Source: Boesenbergia rotunda | Lineage: Eukaryota > Streptophyta > Magnoliopsida > Zingiberales > Zingiberaceae | DNA length: 64,000 bases | Assembly (NCBI GenBank): GCA_024364735.1 | Contig: JAGFNQ010004023.1 | Location: 114,789-178,788, forward strand | Direction of reading: 5' to 3' | In this document: piece by piece, positions 11,999 through 23,243 of the stretch | Numbering within the stretch: position 1 is the first letter of the stretch | How the letters are laid out: each line of letters opens with the position of its first letter | Position numbers and translations under genes: made by a program | The notes under the pieces: generated by a model | Seen by the model: only the letters and a program-made list of their open reading frames with translations | Told to the model about the DNA's origin: nothing | Databases searched by the model: none

Positions 11999-13618
11999 TA
12001 AGTTAGCTCCCCCTGGACTAAAGCCACGGTAATGATTAGGCAAGATATGAATCTTGTCCTTGGGGATCCAATACTGGTTTGGTCTAGCTTGGTTGTTCAG
12101 GCAAAGTTTGGGTACCCATGCCTGAACTTTGGGCCTAGATTGGTTCAATACAGCATAGTATGACCTTTGTCTAGACTTGGTTTGATACCCTAACCCGGAT
12201 TGATTTAGAACAGACTTCTATTTTCCAAGGATCATGTCAAGACCCTTGGAACCCAAAGTGAATCGTTCTAAAGTCGCTCTAAGGTCCTTGACTTGAGTTT
12301 TCAAGGAGGAGTTATCTTTCTCAAGCTTTTCAACTTGAGCAGAGGTTCCTTCTTGAACCGTCTCAGTCAAAGATCTATAGTTAGCTCCCTCTTTCAGGAG
12401 TTATACTTCCTGTCAGAGGGACTCGACTCGGATTTTGGCTTTTGCCAAGTTACTAGATGGGTAAGCAATTAATTTTGCTAATTCAACTTTAGAATAACCA
12501 CTTACAGTTATTTTGCCGTCCTCCGAAATCGTGAGCTTTCCGTCGTCCGACTCTGATTCCGATCCAGTGTCGATGTCTTCCGAAGTAGTCAAGGCGAGCA
12601 GGTTCGATTGTGGGGTCTCTTCTTCTTCTTCGGAGGAAGACTCGTCCCACTTGGCTTGAAGGGTCTTCTTCCTTCTTGTCTTCTTGGCTTCTTTCAGCAC
12701 TCCGATTTGTAGTATCCCTTCTTGTTGCATTCGAAGCAGGTTACGTTTGATTTGGTCTTAGACGTTGAAGGTTCAACTGGATCTTCTTTCTTTAGGCTGG
12801 CTTTTCTTCTGTTGGTCTGATGCTTCAGTTCCTTGTAGTAGTCCTGGGCTAGCCGAACCAGCTTGGGTCGATCCCCTTCGCTGTCTTCTGAGTCTTGAGT
12901 CTGAGTCAGACTCGGGTGTAGGTTGAAGCTTTTTCTTGGCCATCTTTCCTTGGGTTTTTCCTGCAAGAAAAGCAATACCTTTCTCGGTTAAGGTGCAGTT
13001 AGTCTGCTCATGTAATTCTAGTTCAGAAAATAATTCGTCTAATTTAATTTTGGAAAGATCCCTAGAAACCTTGTAAGCATCTACCATAGATGCCCATAGA
13101 GTGTTTCTTGGGAAGGCGTTCAGGATATACCTGATAAGGTCACGGTTTTCTACCTTGTGACCGATGTGTGCAGGCCATTCATCAGCTCCTGGATTCTGGC
13201 GTGGACCTGTGCTGCTGACTCGCCTCATTTTGATAGTGTAGAATTTGTTCAGTAGTAGGTTCCTCTTGCTGATTCTGGTGTCGGAGGTACCTTCGTGCAA
13301 CTCGATCAACTTACTCCAAAGTTCCTTCGCACTATTGAAGGGTCCCACCCGATTCAGTTCTTCCTTGGTTAATCCGCATTGGAGTGTCTGGGTTGCCTTT
13401 GCATCAGCCTCTATCTTCTTCTTCAGCGAGGCGCCCCATTCTGAGAAATGTTGTGCCACTCCTTCATCATTCTTGGGGATTTCCAAACCAAATTGGATTA
13501 TGATCTACATATCCACCTGAGTTTTCAGGTGGACTTCCATCCGACTCTTCCAGTAGGAGAAGTCTTCTCCACTGAAGAGTGGTGGTCTGGCTGTGCTGAA
13601 ACCCTCTTGCATGGCCAT
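11999..13618 (-). pseudogene. E gag (broken)
   Basis: Gag starts at MAMQEGFSTARPPLFSGE (ATG complement of 13616-13618). It continues with YWKSRMEVHLKTQVDM, a stop at about 13505, then LEIPKN, the conserved capsid stretch GPFNSAKELWSKLIELHEGT, and two frameshifts (around 13200 and 12900). A CCHC zinc knuckle (CFECNKKGYYKSEC) lies at about 12690-12735, where the canonical His is replaced by Tyr. An acidic Ser/Glu-rich tail follows, then the C-terminal part ending in ILPNHYRG near 12030. Gag would form the virus-like particle and bind element RNA; this copy cannot make a full protein. Confidence 0.88.
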
Positions 13619-13811
13619 TTGTAATTTTTGAAATAACCAAAAAAAGGGAAATTCTGTCCCAAGACTTGGTCTTGGATTAGTAGTGCGGGAGAAATAATTA
13701 GAAAATAAATGCGATCGAGTGGTGTTGCACCAACCTCGATTAACGAGAAAATATAAAAAAAAACTTCGTAAAATCCGAAAAACTCTCAAATTGGTGGTTG
13801 CACCAAATTTG

Positions 13812-13833
13812 AGCCACCCGCTCTGATTCCACT
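13812..13833 (-). other. Primer-binding site of element E
   Basis: The minus strand reads AGTGGAATCAGAGCGGG directly beside the LTR, one mismatch from TGGTATCAGAGC, which is complementary to the 3' end of initiator tRNA-Met used by most plant copia elements. Confidence 0.85.
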
Positions 13834-15149
13834 TATTGGATCGAGAAAAACGATAGAGGGGGGGGGGTGGAATATCGTTAAAACTTTTTCGGATTAAGAA
13901 AAGAGTAAATGCAGTGGAAACAAATCAATCATACAGGAACACAAGTAGATTTTTACTTGGTTCGGAGTCGCAGTCGGCTCCTACTCCAAGGCCCACGGTC
14001 CTTGACCGTTTACTTTGGGCAATTCTATAATCGCGCAAAAGGTTTACAAGTTTAAGTACAAGAATATCTCAGTAAATGAAAATAGCTACACTTTTCGTTA
14101 CCGACGCCCGATGTGGATCGTATTTTGGAGTAGAGGGTCGTCGTCGGCGCTGGAATCTCGAAGTTGGAGTTTGCCAGGGCATAGCGCTTGAACGAAAAAC
14201 TTTGGAGCATTAGAAAGTGGTTGTGTTGAAACCTTGGGGTCGAGCACCTTTTTATAGTGCTCCTGGGGGCGCCTGATTCGCTGGGGGCGCCTGACATGTG
14301 CCTTCAGCTACGAGAACCTCCATCCGTAGCTCAGTCAGCGCTTATCCCCTTTGATTCGGCCCCTAGTCTGACTGGGGCGCCCAGGACCTCCTGGGCGCCT
14401 AGCTTGACCTCGTCCAATGGCTTCGTGGCAGATTTGCTTCGATGGTTTGTTTGGCTTTGACATTGGGCGCCCGAGACCTCTGGGGCGCATAGCCTAGTGT
14501 GGTTTCGAAGCGTTCTTGCTTCCTTGCTGTTTTGGCTTTGATCTTGGGCGCCCGGGACCTCCCGGGAACCTAGCCCAGTTGCTTGCCCCTTCCTTTGGGG
14601 CGTTCTGAGCTGCAGCAACACATTCCTTCGGTCCCTGCTACCAAGGCTAGTTCCAAAACATACAAAGCAAGAATATTAGTCAATATTTACAGCCGTAGCT
14701 ATCTTGGTTATGACTTCGGGTCTCCCAAATGGAACCCTAGGTCGAACCGACGCATATTATTCCCTCGATGGGGAACGCGTCCTCACCTACTCCTCTAAGG
14801 AGAGTTTACCTTTTGCCAACCGGCTCCTCCGGTTGGACTTTTGCCCAATCCCTCTGACCATGTCTTCGTGCCCAACTTTCGGTCAGGTCTTCGGTGCCCA
14901 GGCCCTTGCCAGGACTTCGTGCCCAGTCCTCGACCAGGACTTCTTTGCCCGACTTTCGGTCAGGTCTTCTTGCCCAGTCCTTGACCAGGACTTCTTTGCC
15001 CAACCCTTTGCTAGGTCTTCTTGCCTAGTGCACCTAGGACTTCTTCCTGCACACTCAGTGAACATGTTAGACAATAATAACATCTTAACTTCTGAACCCT
15101 TTGCCATTATCAAAATCCAAGTTTGACTTAGGTGCTGCCTGCACCAACA
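13834..15149 (-). repeat. 5' LTR of SIRE element E
   Basis: 1316 bases. The inner terminal TG is mutated to TA (TATTGGATCGAG). A TATA-like box (TATAAAAA) is the complement of about 14249-14256. The GC-rich palindromes lie at 14370-14580 and the CAGGACTTC minisatellite at about 14855-15050. The four ORFs of 65-140 codons here come from these repeats and are not genes. Confidence 0.9.
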
Positions 15150-15154
15150 ATACG

Positions 15155-15619
15155 TGTCTCCATGATCTTCGCCACGCCCCCTCGATCTTCGGTTACTGGA
15201 TAACCCTTGTAACGACCGTTGCCACCATGAAATCTGGACCATTGCGATAATGAAGGCGTTAATGGTCGTGTATATCATCCCGTGATTATAGGTGATGATT
15301 ATCCATAGATTCGAAGAAAGGGGGACCGTTACTTGAGGTTGAGTACTCCTCGTGCTCCACCACCCCGAGGTGATCTCGGGGTCTTTTGGCCCGGGGGGGG
15401 GGGGGTGCCCAAGAGCTTATCCCCCCGAGGTGATCTCAGGGACCTACCTTCCCGAGGTGATCTCGGGGGCGTGTCTTCCCGGGTCGGTCTCCAGAGTATG
15501 CTTGCTCGTGGTGTTCTCGGGAACCCCCTTCTCGAGGAGGCCTTGGGCGCCACGTAATGAGAGTCGTCCAGCCTCGATAGGTCTGCCATATAGCTTCTTC
15601 AGTCCACGTGTCAGCCACA
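15155..15619 (-). repeat. Tat-like gypsy LTR, distal part
   Basis: Continues the split LTR from 5605. It ends at 15619, where the minus strand starts TGTGGCTGACACGTGG. The segment contains at least four copies of the word GAGGTGATCTCGGG (15367-15470) and a run of more than ten G at about 15391-15406. ORFs called across it on both strands come from this repeat. Confidence 0.65.
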
Positions 15620-16575
15620 GGGTACTTAACCCCATCAGGTATTTTTGTAGTTTAATTGAAAGTATTTTAGTGTTTACATCATTCATAGTAGTTGAGCTAC
15701 ACATTCCTCCCATTGCTATATACTCTACTTCAGTAGTTGATAATGTAATACAGTGTTAGTTTTTATTGTACCAGCTGACTAGACTTTGATCAAACAATTG
15801 GCAGCTACCATTTGTACTTTTTCTGTCTAATTTATACCCAACATAGTCTGAGTTAAAGTATCCTATTAGGATAAAATTAGTGATTCGAGGGTAGTAAATT
15901 CCTACATTTAATGTGCCTTTGATATACCTAAGTATTTTTTTACAACACTAAATGTGATTCTTTTGCACATATTTAATACTTAGCACACATACCAACAATA
16001 AATAAAATATGAGGTTGTCTTGTAGTTAAGTATAATAAACTATCTATTACACTTTTAAAGTATTTTAGGCCAATTGGTTTTCCTTCTTAATCATTATCAA
16101 TTTTTACATTTATTGCCATTGGTGTACTAATTTCTTTAGAATTTTTCATTCCAAAATTTTAAACTATTTTCTTAGTATATTTGTTTTAAAAATATAATTA
16201 CATTTTTTGATTTGTTTTATTTGTAAGTCTAAGAAGAAGTTAAGTTTACTCACTAGACTCATTTCAAATTTACTTTTTGTTTATTTGATATACTCTTTTA
16301 AAAATTGTGTTTGTTAAGCTAAAGATTATGCCATATACATATATTTGGGCTATAAACATATATTTTTCTAGGGTTTTAACAAATAGAGTTGAGTTAATTT
16401 CTCCTTGGTTAAACCCTAATATTAAGTAAGTTGGCAACCTTTCATACCATGTCCTAAGTGCTTGATTTAATCAATACATGAAATTTTTTAATCTAAAAAT
16501 ATGGTTTGGATGATCTAGATCCTCAAATCCTGGTGATTGTCTAACATAGACTTCCTTCTTAATGACTATATTGAG
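15620..16575 (-). pseudogene. Old SIRE pol fragment: RNase H and RT
   Basis: The DNA aligns by eye, with heavy decay, to the RNase H-RT part of E (8470-9370): the block at about 15700-15860 corresponds to the ALSTTEAEY ... GYSDSDYAG region, and 16320-16440 corresponds to YVDD and QAPRAWYE. No open frame survives. It ends abruptly at about 16575, where plus-strand SIRE-like sequence begins. It is the insertion target of the Tat-like element. Confidence 0.75.
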
Positions 16576-16675
16576 AAATGTATCAGAGCAAGTCGCTCTA
16601 ATCGAACTCACTACCGAAGGAGCAAGAAGGCCAAGAATTGAGGAGACAAGGGTGAAAAAAGTATATTTGTCTTAA

Positions 16676-17158
16676 ATGTCTAATTTCAAATTTCATATAA
16701 TCTGTTTCAAGTGGAGGAAGAGAGGGGACTATAAAAATAAGTGCCCTACTCGTATGATTCGTACGTCACCACCGGCGGCAACGAAGGTATCAACGCCAGG
16801 AGTTCGAAGTTACATAATTTTTAAAATTCCTACAAAGTTACATAATTTTTCTACAAATTTAGAAAATATATATGTTAATAATGTTGATTTTTCTATCAAA
16901 TTGGATTATCTGCATGAGAAATTAAAAATTTTACATGATAGCTTATATGATATTGATTTTAAAATAAATCTAAATAAGACCAAAATCATGAATATCAATT
17001 CTATAATTTTTTCAATTAATGTTGCATTATCGAAAATTAATTCAGAAAATTTATCACACATGTCTTTAGATAATTCTGAAACTCTGTTGAATAATTTCTC
17101 AGATAATTCTAAAGATAAAATTTTAATTATTAATCTTGAAGATAATATTCAACCTTAA
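16676..17158 (+). pseudogene. F gag remnant with zinc-knuckle relic
   Basis: An open frame of 160 codons. Residues 9-24 read CFKWRKRGDYKNKC, a CCHC knuckle with two positions changed (Cys to Trp, His to Asp), followed by PTRMI. The rest is a Lys/Asn/Ile-rich stretch with a possible helical region (VDFSIKLDYLHEKLKILHDSL). The capsid part that should precede the knuckle is absent. Whether this frame is translated is unknown. Confidence 0.5.
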
Positions 17159-17159
17159 T

Positions 17160-18340
17160 AAATAATTTATTATAAAATTCTAAAGATAAAAATTCAACTT
17201 TAAATAATTTTACAAATAATCCTCAAGATAAAATTAATTCCAATAATCAATTTAATAATTTACAAGATAATTCTGAAACTTTAATTAATCGGAAGATAAT
17301 CTTAATAATTATAAAAATAATTCTGAAACTCTAATTAATAATATAGATAATTCTTAAAGTAATAATTTAGATAACTCTTAATCTTTGATTAATAATCCTG
17401 AAAATAATCCTAACAATTTTGAAGATAATAATAAAACTTCAATTAATAATACTGAAAATAATCCTAACAATTTTGAAAATAATAATGAATCTTTAATTAA
17501 TAATCCCAAAGATAATCCTAATAAATTTAAAAAAAATAATAAAATATTAATTAATAATCCTAATAATTTTTATGATAATCATGAAAATTTAATTAAAAAT
17601 TTGGAAGATAATTCTCAATCTTTAATTATTAATTTTGAATATAATTCTAAAGATGAATATGAATTAATCCAAATTGAAACTTTAATTACAAAATCTTACA
17701 AAAAAAATAGAAATAGTGAATAAAATTAAAAATTAAAAATTAAAAGAATCAATAGATGAATCAAAATTAATTGAATTAATGGAAATGATGCAATTAAACC
17801 CAAAATTATTAATTGACTCTTAAAAATTCAAATCTAATTGAATGAATCTTAAATTTTAATTAATTATTCAACTTTAATTCAAAATTAAAATCTTAATTCA
17901 AAAATACAAATACAGAATTCTTAATTATAAATTCAAATCTAATTGAATAAATCTCAAATTTTAATTAATAATTCAACCTTAATTAAAAGCTCAATATTAA
18001 AACCTGAATTTAAAATTTAAAATTTGTTAATATAAAATTCACAAACTAATTCTAATTAATTACCTTCAATTATGAAACTAAATAAAAATCTACCCGACTG
18101 AAACAATAAACATATTAACAAATGTGACAACGTAGGTTGATATATTCATGGGTTCATACGATTTGTATCAAATTGAAAATTTGACTTGATTGACACATGC
18201 ATAATTGTCATGCTCATGCATATGCTTAATTTTTTTTATATACACATGTCATGTTATTCATGCTAATTTATTTTCTGCTTAATCTAGAATGGTTAGATAG
18301 GAAAAAGATTGTTTGATACTTGCCTAACATAGTACCAGGT
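17160..18340 (+). repeat. AT-rich degenerate repeat tract of element F
   Basis: Words such as AATAATCCT, GATAATTCT and AATTCAAATCTAATTGAAT recur throughout. The 54-base tandem repeat at 17388-17600 is the ordered core; the flanks look like decayed copies of the same unit. The distance from zinc knuckle to spacer here is about 1.6 kb, against about 0.8 kb in element A, so the tract accounts for the extra length. Confidence 0.55.
17385..17723 (+). CDS. Asn-rich repeat ORF in element F
   Basis: An open frame of 112 codons made largely of an 18-residue repeat (INNPENNPNNFEDNNKTS), encoded by a 54-base tandem repeat: copies at 17388-17441, 17442-17495 and 17496-17549 plus a partial one. The first codon counted is TTG, so a real start is not evident and the frame may continue the gag remnant upstream, from which stops now separate it. 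Composition is extreme (Asn, Lys, Glu, Ile). No known domain. It may be gag spacer sequence expanded by replication slippage; translation is unproven. Confidence 0.4.
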   Translation: MINNPENNPNNFEDNNKTSINNTENNPNNFENNNESLINNPKDNPNKFKKNNKILINNPNNFYDNHENLIKNLEDNSQSLIINFEYNSKDEYELIQIETLITKSYKKNRNSE

Positions 18341-20244
18341 TGGGACGAGATAACAGTATGTTAGGGAAGCTTGGTATAGAATGTCAAGAAGGGTATAGAG
18401 TTCCCGACTTGGTTGACCTAGCTAAGAGGAACTAGCCGGAGCTACCTCGCCACATCCTAGACTAGTTAGACCAGAGTTTCTCAAAGAGTAAATTAAAAGT
18501 ATCATTTCTTTAAAAGGCTTTGTCAAAAAAAGGGTCGTTGTTCCAATATCCAAGAAGGCCCCTGTGCTTTGCCAAGATCTGAAAGATAATTATTGAAATT
18601 TACTTTTAAATTACTATTTGTTAAACTTGAATCTAACTCAAGGTCAAATAATCTATAAAATTAAATTGAGAAAAAATAATTAAGCATCTCACAAACACCC
18701 ATAAGGCTACCATGCTTGTTTGTACTACGATACTTAGAATGGGTGAGATGATAAGGACTAATCAATTGATAAATATTATCAAAAATCTTTAGAATATTTT
18801 CTTAAAAACTTATTTTCAAAATAATGATTTAAACATAATATTATTTTAATGAATTTCATGCATGATTGTGTGTATTTATAAATAGTCTTCAAAAACTTAT
18901 ATATCTTTTAGAAATTTATTTAACCTACACTTAGACACAAACCGTCTAGGTCAACACAAGAGTCCCTTAAGACACTTAGGTAGAGTTCCATGTAATTAAC
19001 AAGGGTAGCCAGAAGGTGTCAGGTTCAAGGGGAGTCAGTTTTTTTTGAGAAAATTTTATGTTTTCAAACATTTCTTTTGAAAAGTTATTTTTGGAAAACT
19101 ATTCTTTCCAAAAATTTTCATCTCTTTCAAAATAATTATTGCTCGAAAAATTATTTTTAAAAAATATTCCTTCAAAAAGTTATTATGTCTTTCAAAATAT
19201 TATATATATATATATTCCAAATCTTTCAAAAATTATCATATCTTTTAAAATGTTCTTCTAAAATATGCTTTAATTTCTCTTATGATTTCGATAAACTCTA
19301 TAGACACATAGAAAGCTTTTCTTATATTCTGTAAGGATTTCTAAGATTGAATCACGCTTAGGAGGAGTTCTGATTAAAAGAATAAATCATCTTGTAGCTC
19401 TAGATTATTTTTAAAAATTTTATGTTTTAAAACAATTTATGTTATCCTTTTGGTTTGAATTAAACCCTAAGACTCAGAGGAAGATCAACTTATGTTATCC
19501 TTAGGAGGAGTTCAAATTAAAAGACCTATTATAATTTACAAAAACACTATACTTTCAAAAATAGTATATTTTCGAAAACCACTATTTCTTCAAAATCACT
19601 ACATTGTTGAAAATACTGTATCTTCATTTTTCAAAATATATTTGAAAACCTTTTAGTCTTATAAAGAATTTTTGGAAATTTTTGACAAATTACTTAGTTT
19701 AGAAAAAACTCCAAGACACATAGAAAAGTTTTCATTATAGTTAACATGACTTCCTAGGATTGTGTCAGATTGGGGAGGAATCCAAACTAAAGAAAAATTA
19801 TTATTATTATTTTTAAATACATATTGAAAATAGATTATTTTGATTGGAAATCTTTCAGACACAGAAAATTTCTTGTGGTCAACAAGATTCCTAGGATTGT
19901 GTCAGATTTAGGGAAGCCCAAATAAATAAAGTACTTATCTTTTTCAATATTTTTTTCAAAGTACTAAGTTTTTGTTAAAATAATTTCAGAAAAAGGGTAC
20001 TTAGTTTTTTTTTTAAAAAAGGTTTTGAAAATCATTCTTATTATGAAAAGTATTTTTGAAAATCACATTATTGGTGCAAATCTTTAACATAAAATCATTG
20101 TTATTGGTTTATGTTTTTTTTGTTGTCTGTCAAAGGGGGAGAGAGTACCTTAAGTTCGATTTTTTTTTGTCTCAAGTATTGACCTAAAACCTTTAGAGCA
20201 AAACCTATCCTAAGATTATTGTCAAATATCAAAAAGGGAGAGAT

Positions 20245-20279
20245 TGTTGGTGCAAAAAGCATTAGACATGAACAGTCAA
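20245..20279 (+). repeat. Start of the 3' LTR of element F
   Basis: Begins TGTTGGTGCA, as the other SIRE LTRs do, right after the polypurine tract, and is cut after 35 bases by element G. The rest of this LTR does not reappear to the right of G. Confidence 0.7.
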
Positions 20280-20458
20280 TGTAACGCCCCGAAATTTCCA
20301 CATTGAAGTTCTTAAAGTCCTTAGAAATATTTAAAAATGTTTTAGAAATATTCTAGATATTTTTAGGAATTTTTAGAATATTTTTATGGAATTTTCCGAG
20401 TCCGTTTAGTATTTTTATTAAAAGAAATAGAGTCTTCGGCAAAAAGTTGCCTGGACGA

Positions 20459-20523
20459 GTTTTGAACCCGAGACCCCCCATGGCACCAACGACTTAAGTT
20501 GGTCGGGTTAACCAGGAGCCCCA
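20459..20523 (-). other. tRNA-like A/B-box module in the G 5' LTR
   Basis: Minus strand: A-box-like TGGGGCTCCTGGT (complement of 20511-20523) and B box GTTCAAAAC (complement of 20459-20467). Same relative place and antisense orientation as in the other Tekay-like LTRs. Confidence 0.5.
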
Positions 20524-20593
20524 GCAAGGGTGTGCTGAAAGAAAATAGAGAGATATTAAGTTAAGTAGTAAGTTGAACCGAAATACCCCATGG

Positions 20594-20602
20594 TATAAAT
20601 AG
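20594..20602 (+). promoter_or_regulatory. TATA box of the G 5' LTR
   Basis: TATAAATAG about 314 bases into the LTR, in the position expected for the U3 promoter driving the genomic RNA. Confidence 0.6.
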
Positions 20603-22450
20603 AAGAACTTAAGTGGTCCTTTTATTTTTGGTTCGGCAACTTCTCCTCCTCCTCACCATCCGCCGACCCCCTCCCCTCTCTTGTGCGCACGCCAACCACA
20701 CCAAGCCTAGGGCTTTCCTCCGGTGGACGGCCAAGGCTCTCCTCCGAGAGATTTTCCAATATTCGGAATCCCCGCGACGAGAGGAACGCGTGAGCGCGAA
20801 GAAATCTCCGAGACTCCGAGTTTCTCCGGAACCTCCGACGCCGTTCTTGGTTGTAAGTCCAAGATATCGATGTAAGTACTGCTCACCTGCAGTAAGAGGC
20901 GGTTTTCCGCAAGAATTTTCCCTTAAAAGTTTTAAAAGAGATATTTACTTTTAGTTTAAGATTTTGCATGTGATCTTAGTTCATTATATGCTTATATATA
21001 TTTGATATAGTACCCTATGTGAGTTTAGGGTCTAAGAAATCTATAAGAAAAGAAAAGAAAGATAAAGAAAAAGAAAAGAGAAGGCCAAGGCCTTACGAAA
21101 TCCCCAAAAGTCAAGACTTAGGGATTTGGGCACACAAGGTGTTCGATAAAATGCCAAGGCATTTAAAGATAAGAAAGAAAAGAAAGAAAAGCTATTTTAT
21201 TTTCTAAGGCCAGTACCCGGCGTCCAAGGGCGTCGTTAAAGAAATCCAGGTGTCCAATTCCAAGGTCTTGGCCCTGGTAGACCAAGGTCTGCTCTATTAG
21301 GATTGGCGGCTCGCTACCCCAACCTTTTAGGGAACGCGCATAAGATGGTACTTACGTCTTAAGTGGATCCAAGTGAGTTATTATTTTCAAGTATATGCTT
21401 TAGCAAAGTTTTCTAAAGTTTAAGGAAGTTTTCTAAAAGTTTAAGAAAGATTTAAAGTTAAAGAATTGCTAAAGTTTCAAGTTAAGCCAAGAAAAAGTGA
21501 GTTAAGACTTATTAATGCTGGAGTATGCATGTTTTGAGTTATACATGTTTTAGTGTTTCTTTTAAGCATAAAAGTATCTCATGTGATTTCACATTGTTTT
21601 AAAAAGTATGCTTGCACATTTCGAGATTTTGTGAGCTAGATAGTACTTGCTAAGCTTTACGCTTATTAGTTGCATTTCCTCTCGCTGCAGGTAAAAGGTA
21701 AAGGCAAGCAACTCTGAAGGAAGGCGACGAGGCGGTGCTGGGTGATGTGTGTGTGGTGGCTGATTTGGGAGAGGTCCTTGGGACGAGACAGTTTAGCTTA
21801 TTTGAAATGCAATGTTTAAGGTCTCCAAATTTCAAGTTATTGTGTTATGGAGTTTACTAAACATTTATGCTTCGGATAGTTTTACATGCTCAATTTTGTA
21901 GAATGAAGATTCCATGTCATTTCAATTAGTATGCATACTTTTGTGAATGCACTAGATGAGCAAGGGCATGAGTAGTTTAGCATGTTGATACATTGAATTT
22001 TAAACTTATTCTTGAGCTTATTATTCCCTTTTGGACTAAGTCCTAATTGTGCTTAAAATACTTGTAAATTCGGTAGAAAAGTAAGATTTACATTCTATGA
22101 AGTTCTAGAAATGTTATAGAATCTGATAAGTGGAGTTTGGATAGGTAGAAATGCTTAGGAGTTATTTGATGCATGTGCCAAGACGTTGTTAGTCTCCTTT
22201 TGAATTAAGTTTTATTGCTTTAAATATGCTTAGAAAAGTTGCATTCATATTCCAATAAGTATTTTCTTTACGCATTTTAGAGAAAGGAAGTGTGCCATTG
22301 TATCATGCATGACTATTAAAGTTAGAACATCATTCTTAGGTAGATTTGAATAAAAAAAAAAGAAGAAAGTTCCGCATTTTAGTCGTGCATTAGAGTCAAT
22401 AAGTAGACAAAGTAACGGTCCGTCAAAGGTAGAGAAGGTGGGTCGCTACA

Positions 22451-22464
22451 GTTGGTATCAGAGC
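22451..22464 (+). other. Primer-binding site of element G
   Basis: GTTGGTATCAGAGC directly after the LTR matches the complement of the initiator tRNA-Met 3' end. This fits Tekay/Del-type chromoviruses. Confidence 0.85.
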
Positions 22465-22747
22465 AGTTCCCATTCTCCAGCGTCACACACACATCAGCAT
22501 CAACCTTGCCGTCTCCAAGTAAGAAAGCTTTAAGTTTCAGTTTTTCTATTGCTCCTTTACTTAATTGCAGTATAGAGAAATGCTTAAGTACTTACTCATA
22601 TGTGCATAAAATAAGGAAGCATGTTTAATACCTTAGTATCACGGAATCATGTTTAATCCCTAGAATGGATATTAGGTTACTAAGTAAGAAGACAAGTTTA
22701 TACCTAGAGATGTAGTAGTGATTTCTTGTTCCCTTATGCATTGTTAG

Positions 22748-23242
22748 ATGGCAAGAAGAGGCCGAGCTCCTAATGCAAGGGACAGAACTCCAGTTCAAGA
22801 TAACAATGAGCCTGGCACAGAACAGCCAAACCTGATGGCAGTCATTGCTCAAATGCAAGCTCAGATTTCAGAGCAACAGAAGACCATCACCACACTGATG
22901 GCAAATCAGCACCCAGTGCCCCCTACACCACCCACAGTAGGAGTGGAAACTCCAGTGGTGGCTGAAGTTCCACCAGTCACCCAGGAGACCCCTGTCGTGA
23001 ACCAAAGACAAGAAGTATACCTCGTCCAGTGGCAGAGGCTGAAACCTGAAAGCTTCTCAGGCACGACTGAGCCCTGGGATGCCCAGGCTTGGTTCAAGAC
23101 TTTAGAGAGCACAATGGAGCTTCTTGACTGGCCAGAAGTCGAGAAGGTCAAATGTGCCTCCTTCTGCCTAACTGGAGATGCTCGTATGTGGTGGGAGCGG
23201 GTCAAGAGTAAGAGGATAGTCAACCAGATGAGCTGGACAGAT
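22748..23242 (+). pseudogene. G gag, N-terminal half, truncated at an N
   Basis: ATG at 22748 in MARRGRAPNARDRTP. About 165 sense codons follow: a low-complexity N-terminus with Gln-rich helices (IAQMQAQISEQQKT) and a Pro/Val-rich linker. Then comes the start of the Ty3/gypsy gag capsid domain (FSGTTEPWDAQAWFKTLE ... ELLDWPEVEKVKCASFCLTGDARMWWERV). The frame is open to 23242, and an N at 23243 then joins it to LTR sequence; codons beyond the N are not gag. The zinc knuckle, protease, RT, RNase H, integrase and any chromodomain are missing from the assembly. Confidence 0.85.
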
Positions 23243-23243
23243 N
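23243..23243. other. Single ambiguous base marking a probable assembly join
   Basis: The only N in the window. Left of it is gag; right of it is LTR sequence equivalent to about 21177 onward, in the middle of the LTR. The interior of G and the first roughly 900 bases of its 3' LTR are absent at this point. Confidence 0.9.

Larger units (their letters stand above)
5606..15149 (-). mobile_element. Complete SIRE-type copia retrotransposon E, minus strand
   Basis: A 9.54-kb element with two LTRs of about 1.3 kb, an exact 5-base target duplication ATACG (5601-5605 and 15150-15154), a primer-binding site at 13812-13833, gag, a spacer, pol in the copia order (protease, integrase, RT, RNase H) and an AT-rich 3' region. 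It sits in the LTR of the Tat-like element. Both LTRs carry substitutions relative to each other (about ten differences in the first 220 bases by eye), mostly transitions. Gag and pol contain stops and frameshifts, so it is not autonomous now. No envelope-like ORF follows pol. Confidence 0.92.
16576..20279 (+). mobile_element. SIRE-derived remnant F lacking pol, plus strand
   Basis: It begins at a primer-site-like TATCAGAGC (16578-16586) and runs through a degenerate gag zinc knuckle, an Asn-rich repeat ORF, a diverged copy of the SIRE gag-pol spacer (about 18340-18760) and the AT-rich 3' region. A polypurine tract (AAAAAGGGAGAGAT) follows at 20231-20244, then the first 35 bases of a 3' LTR (TGTTGGTGC, 20245-20279) before interruption by element G. 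No protease, integrase, RT or RNase H sequence lies between spacer and 3' region, so pol is deleted. Divergence from A, B and E is strong; it is older or a separate subfamily. Confidence 0.65.
20280..22450 (+). repeat. 5' LTR of Tekay-like gypsy element G
   Basis: 2171 bases from TGTAACGCCCC to GGGTCGCTACA, followed by a primer-binding site. A TATA box (TATAAATAG) lies at 20594-20602. An antisense tRNA-like module lies upstream of it (B box complement 20459-20467, A-box-like complement 20511-20523). The ORFs at 20613-20954 and the Lys-rich 21019-21207 lie within the LTR leader and have no family resemblance. Confidence 0.85.

Noticed and set aside
14704..15126. ORFs of 65-145 codons inside SIRE LTRs, with repeated KKSWSRTGQ-like peptides on one strand (also 6637-6939, 30709-31086, 40420-40954, 51842-52310, 62925-63371)
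   Set aside because: They come from the CAGGACTTC minisatellite read in frames that happen to stay open; they overlap LTR control regions and occur on both strands.
21019..21207. Lys-rich 62-codon ORF in the G LTR as a nuclear protein
   Set aside because: It lies in the LTR, is simple AAGAAA-type sequence, and the second LTR copy does not preserve it intact.
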